A DNA stretch of 14,410 nucleotides from Oscillibacter sp. CAG:241 (GTDB lineage Bacteria > Bacillota > Clostridia > Oscillospirales > Oscillospiraceae), in assembly GCA_000435975.1 (NCBI GenBank), contig FR884110.1, positions 3,062-17,471 of the forward strand, read 5' to 3'. The position numbers were made by a program, and so were the translations under genes. Positions 13,083-14,410 of the stretch are shown piece by piece (position 1 is the stretch's first letter; each line of letters begins with the position of its first letter). The notes beneath the pieces were generated by a model. The model was given only the letters and a program-made list of their open reading frames with translations, had not been told where the DNA came from and did not search any database.

Positions 13083-13634
13083 TTGGTGCGATTCACCGTG
13101 GATAACCGAAATCGGCTCATCTTTTACGGCAATCCTGTGGGCTATGTGAAGGCGGATACCGCCGTGGTGGATGAAATGTTCCGCACGGACGAGCTCAACC
13201 AATATCTGAGCCGCATGAATCTGACGCCCCATTGGGAGGACGGGATCTTTGACCGTCTCGTATCCGGCGAGGTGACCGGCGAAGAACCGGCGCAGTCTCG
13301 AAAGGGCTGCCGCATCTGGCAGCTCAAAAAGGATGTAGACGTGGCAATGCGATTCATCGGGTACGAGGATCAGGTACGGAAGTTCGGAGAACCGGATGCC
13401 GAAAATTACACGCTCGTGTTCGACGGCGATCTCGGTACCAGCGATCTGGAGCAGATCTATACCATCTGCCGGGATGCTCCGCCTCCCGGCTATCAGGGCT
13501 ACCGCATGGCGCTGTCGGATGTGGTGGAGCTGTATGACGATTCCGTCAGCGAATTTTACTACTGTGACCGGGTAGGCTTCCAGCCGATCCGGTTCGAGCA
13601 GAAGCAGGACTCATGCATCAATATGACCTTGTGA
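13083..13634 (+). CDS. YodL-domain protein, 183 residues
   Basis: TTG 13083 (next codon GTG, an alternative start) follows a strong AAGGAGGTGA (13067-13076). Residues 1-62 are a small domain (FTVDNRNRLIFYGNPVGYV, then MFRTDELNQYLSRMNLTPHWEDGIFDRLVSG). Residues about 76-171 match the YodL pattern: CRIWQLKKDVDVAMRFIGYE, ENYTLVFDGDL, DLEQIYTICRDAPPPGYQGYRMALSDVVEL, and YYCDRVGFQPI. YodL domains are widespread in clostridial mobile elements, often within very large polyvalent proteins, and have no proven activity. Here the domain is in a short separate protein. The tail EQKQDSCINMTL shares NMTL with the protein encoded at 6847-7551. A hairpin follows the stop. Confidence 0.85.
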   Translation: MVRFTVDNRNRLIFYGNPVGYVKADTAVVDEMFRTDELNQYLSRMNLTPHWEDGIFDRLVSGEVTGEEPAQSRKGCRIWQLKKDVDVAMRFIGYEDQVRKFGEPDAENYTLVFDGDLGTSDLEQIYTICRDAPPPGYQGYRMALSDVVELYDDSVSEFYYCDRVGFQPIRFEQKQDSCINMTL

Positions 13635-13665
13635 GCCGGACGGGAGATGACCGCCCGGCATTTTT
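13635..13665 (+). terminator. probable terminator after the YodL-domain gene
   Basis: GCCGGACGG pairs with CCGCCCGGC (one mismatch), then A and TTTTT (13661-13665), starting right at the stop codon. It suggests the prepilin and peptidase genes form a new transcription unit. Confidence 0.6.
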
Positions 13666-13755
13666 GCTGTCTGCGCGGGGCCGTGGGCCTCCTGCAACAC
13701 GCAAATGACCGAACTCACCAACAAAAAACTTTTGAATTTACAGGAGGAATATTTC

Positions 13756-14031
13756 ATGAAGAAGTTCATCAAGAAGATCACCCATACCGCCAAGTCCGCT
13801 GTCACTTGCGTCAAGACCGCCGCGGTCAATTCCATGTCTGCCGTGCTTGCCTTCAACCGCCGTGCCGTCTGTAGCAATGCCGGTGAGGGCTACATCGACA
13901 CTGCCGTCAAGGTGCTGATCGCCGTTGTGCTGGGTGCGCTGGTACTGGCTGGCCTCTATGCTATCCTGAACGATACGGTCATGCCCACGGTAACCCAGAA
14001 GATCACGGAAATGTTCAGCTACAATGGCTGA
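13756..14031 (+). CDS. Flp/Tad-like prepilin, 91 residues
   Basis: ATG 13756 follows AGGAGG (13742-13747) by 8 nt. The first 43 residues are strongly basic (six Lys, RR at 35-36). A hydrophobic helix of about 22 residues (52-71, VKVLIAVVLGALVLAGLYAI) follows, and a short polar tail ends the protein. Before the helix is G43-EGYID. Cleavage after Gly43 would place an acidic residue (Asp48) at +5, as in type IV and Flp prepilins, and leave a 48-residue mature pilin, a Flp-like size. The adjacent gene, overlapping by one base, encodes an A24 prepilin peptidase, which strongly supports a substrate-enzyme pair. It may build a Tad-like pilus or an accessory of the mating apparatus. The usual +5 Glu is replaced by Asp. 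Confidence 0.75.
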   Translation: MKKFIKKITHTAKSAVTCVKTAAVNSMSAVLAFNRRAVCSNAGEGYIDTAVKVLIAVVLGALVLAGLYAILNDTVMPTVTQKITEMFSYNG

Positions 14032-14410
14032 TGCACTGGGCGCAGGCGATCCTCTTCTGCGGTGCTCTCATTTATGCCGCAGTGGATGACCTGAGGACCC
14101 GGACCGTCAGCAACATCGTCTGCATCGTCATTGCTTTGGCGGGGCTGATCACCATCAGCCCCGCCTCCCTTTTGGGGGCATTGCTGGCAATGCTTCCGTT
14201 CTACCTCTGTGCAGGCTTTGGCCTGATGGGCGGCGGGGATTGGCGGTTAGCTGCGGCGGTAGGCTTTGTGTTGGGAGTTGGACGGGTACTCACGGGATTC
14301 TTATTTATGTCCGTCGCGCTCCTGCTGGCATCCCTTGCCATGCGTGCATTCCCGGCACTGCGGCAGAGTGCGGCAAAGAAGCAGCCGCTGGTGCCATATT
14401 TCGCAGTGGC
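14031..14410 (+). CDS. A24-family prepilin peptidase (partial, cut by window end)
   Basis: Membrane aspartyl protease that removes leader peptides from prepilins. ATG 14031 overlaps the prepilin stop by one base (TGATG), so translation is coupled. The 126 residues visible show hydrophobic helices and both catalytic motifs: D20 in VDDLRTRTVSN (18-28) and GGGD (67-70, with Asp70), followed by WRL. It lacks the long N-terminal methylase domain of PilD, so it is the short TadV/CpaA-like type. The frame is still open at 14410, near the expected end (a complete protein would be about 140-160 residues). No stop is seen in the window. Confidence 0.85.
   Translation, partial: MHWAQAILFCGALIYAAVDDLRTRTVSNIVCIVIALAGLITISPASLLGALLAMLPFYLCAGFGLMGGGDWRLAAAVGFVLGVGRVLTGFLFMSVALLLASLAMRAFPALRQSAAKKQPLVPYFAV

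Larger units (their letters stand above)
2852..14410 (+). mobile_element. ICE-like element, one end and early cassette (partial)
   Basis: From the tRNA-Arg 3' end to the window edge all genes are on the plus strand, tightly packed, and belong to families common in Firmicutes conjugative elements: ArdA, DUF4314, DUF3849, SpoVG-like, YodL, an orphan Dam-type methylase, and a pilin with its peptidase. No integrase, relaxase, coupling protein or replication initiator is in view. The left boundary at the tRNA is inferred from position only. Confidence 0.55.

Noticed and set aside
1..14410. CRISPR array
   Set aside because: No regularly spaced direct repeats are present; the repeats seen are hairpins and one inverted pair.

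Overview
The window looks like a piece of a gut Clostridia genome, most likely Oscillospiraceae-type. This is inferred from GC-rich, mainly clostridial-looking proteins, a Firmicutes-type Rex repressor and strong AGGAGG ribosome binding sites. It has two parts: a chromosomal segment up to about 2.85 kb, then about 11.5 kb of one-direction genes typical of an integrative and conjugative element (ICE).

Chromosomal part (1-2851): the C-terminal 456 residues of a CstA-family peptide/pyruvate transporter come first. A 350-bp hairpin-rich gap follows, containing an inverted pair of a 40-bp palindromic repeat. Next, on the minus strand, are a 46-residue Cys/Gly-rich membrane miniprotein with its own ribosome binding site and terminator, and the redox repressor gene rex. 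A tRNA-Arg(CCG) gene is transcribed divergently from rex. Both promoters are near-consensus, and a Rex-operator-like palindrome overlaps the rex -35 box.

Element part (2852-14410): directly after the tRNA is a 385-bp non-coding stretch full of stem-loops. The last one is a terminator-like hairpin a few bases before the first ribosome binding site. Then come 14 plus-strand genes, many overlapping by 1-11 bp. In order they are: an unknown protein; a Cys-cluster protein; three proteins with ArdA-like (DNA-mimic antirestriction) modules, interrupted by an unknown protein and a DUF4314 protein; a winged-helix protein; a solitary D12-class adenine methylase; a two-repeat AbrB-like small protein; a DUF3849 protein; a SpoVG-like protein; a YodL-domain protein; a Flp/Tad-like prepilin; and an A24 prepilin peptidase cut by the window end. 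No integrase, relaxase or coupling protein is visible, so ICE is inferred from gene content and the tRNA junction.

The genes fit an early-transfer or establishment cassette: ArdA mimics would block restriction, the methylase would mark element DNA, SpoVG/AbrB/winged-helix proteins would regulate, and the prepilin and peptidase would start a surface or mating-apparatus module. The most unusual signal is at the protein ends. Nine of the element proteins, from unrelated families, end in short Gln/Gly/Met-rich tails, and five of them have Met as the last residue. At three junctions the tail codons also form the Shine-Dalgarno of the next gene.
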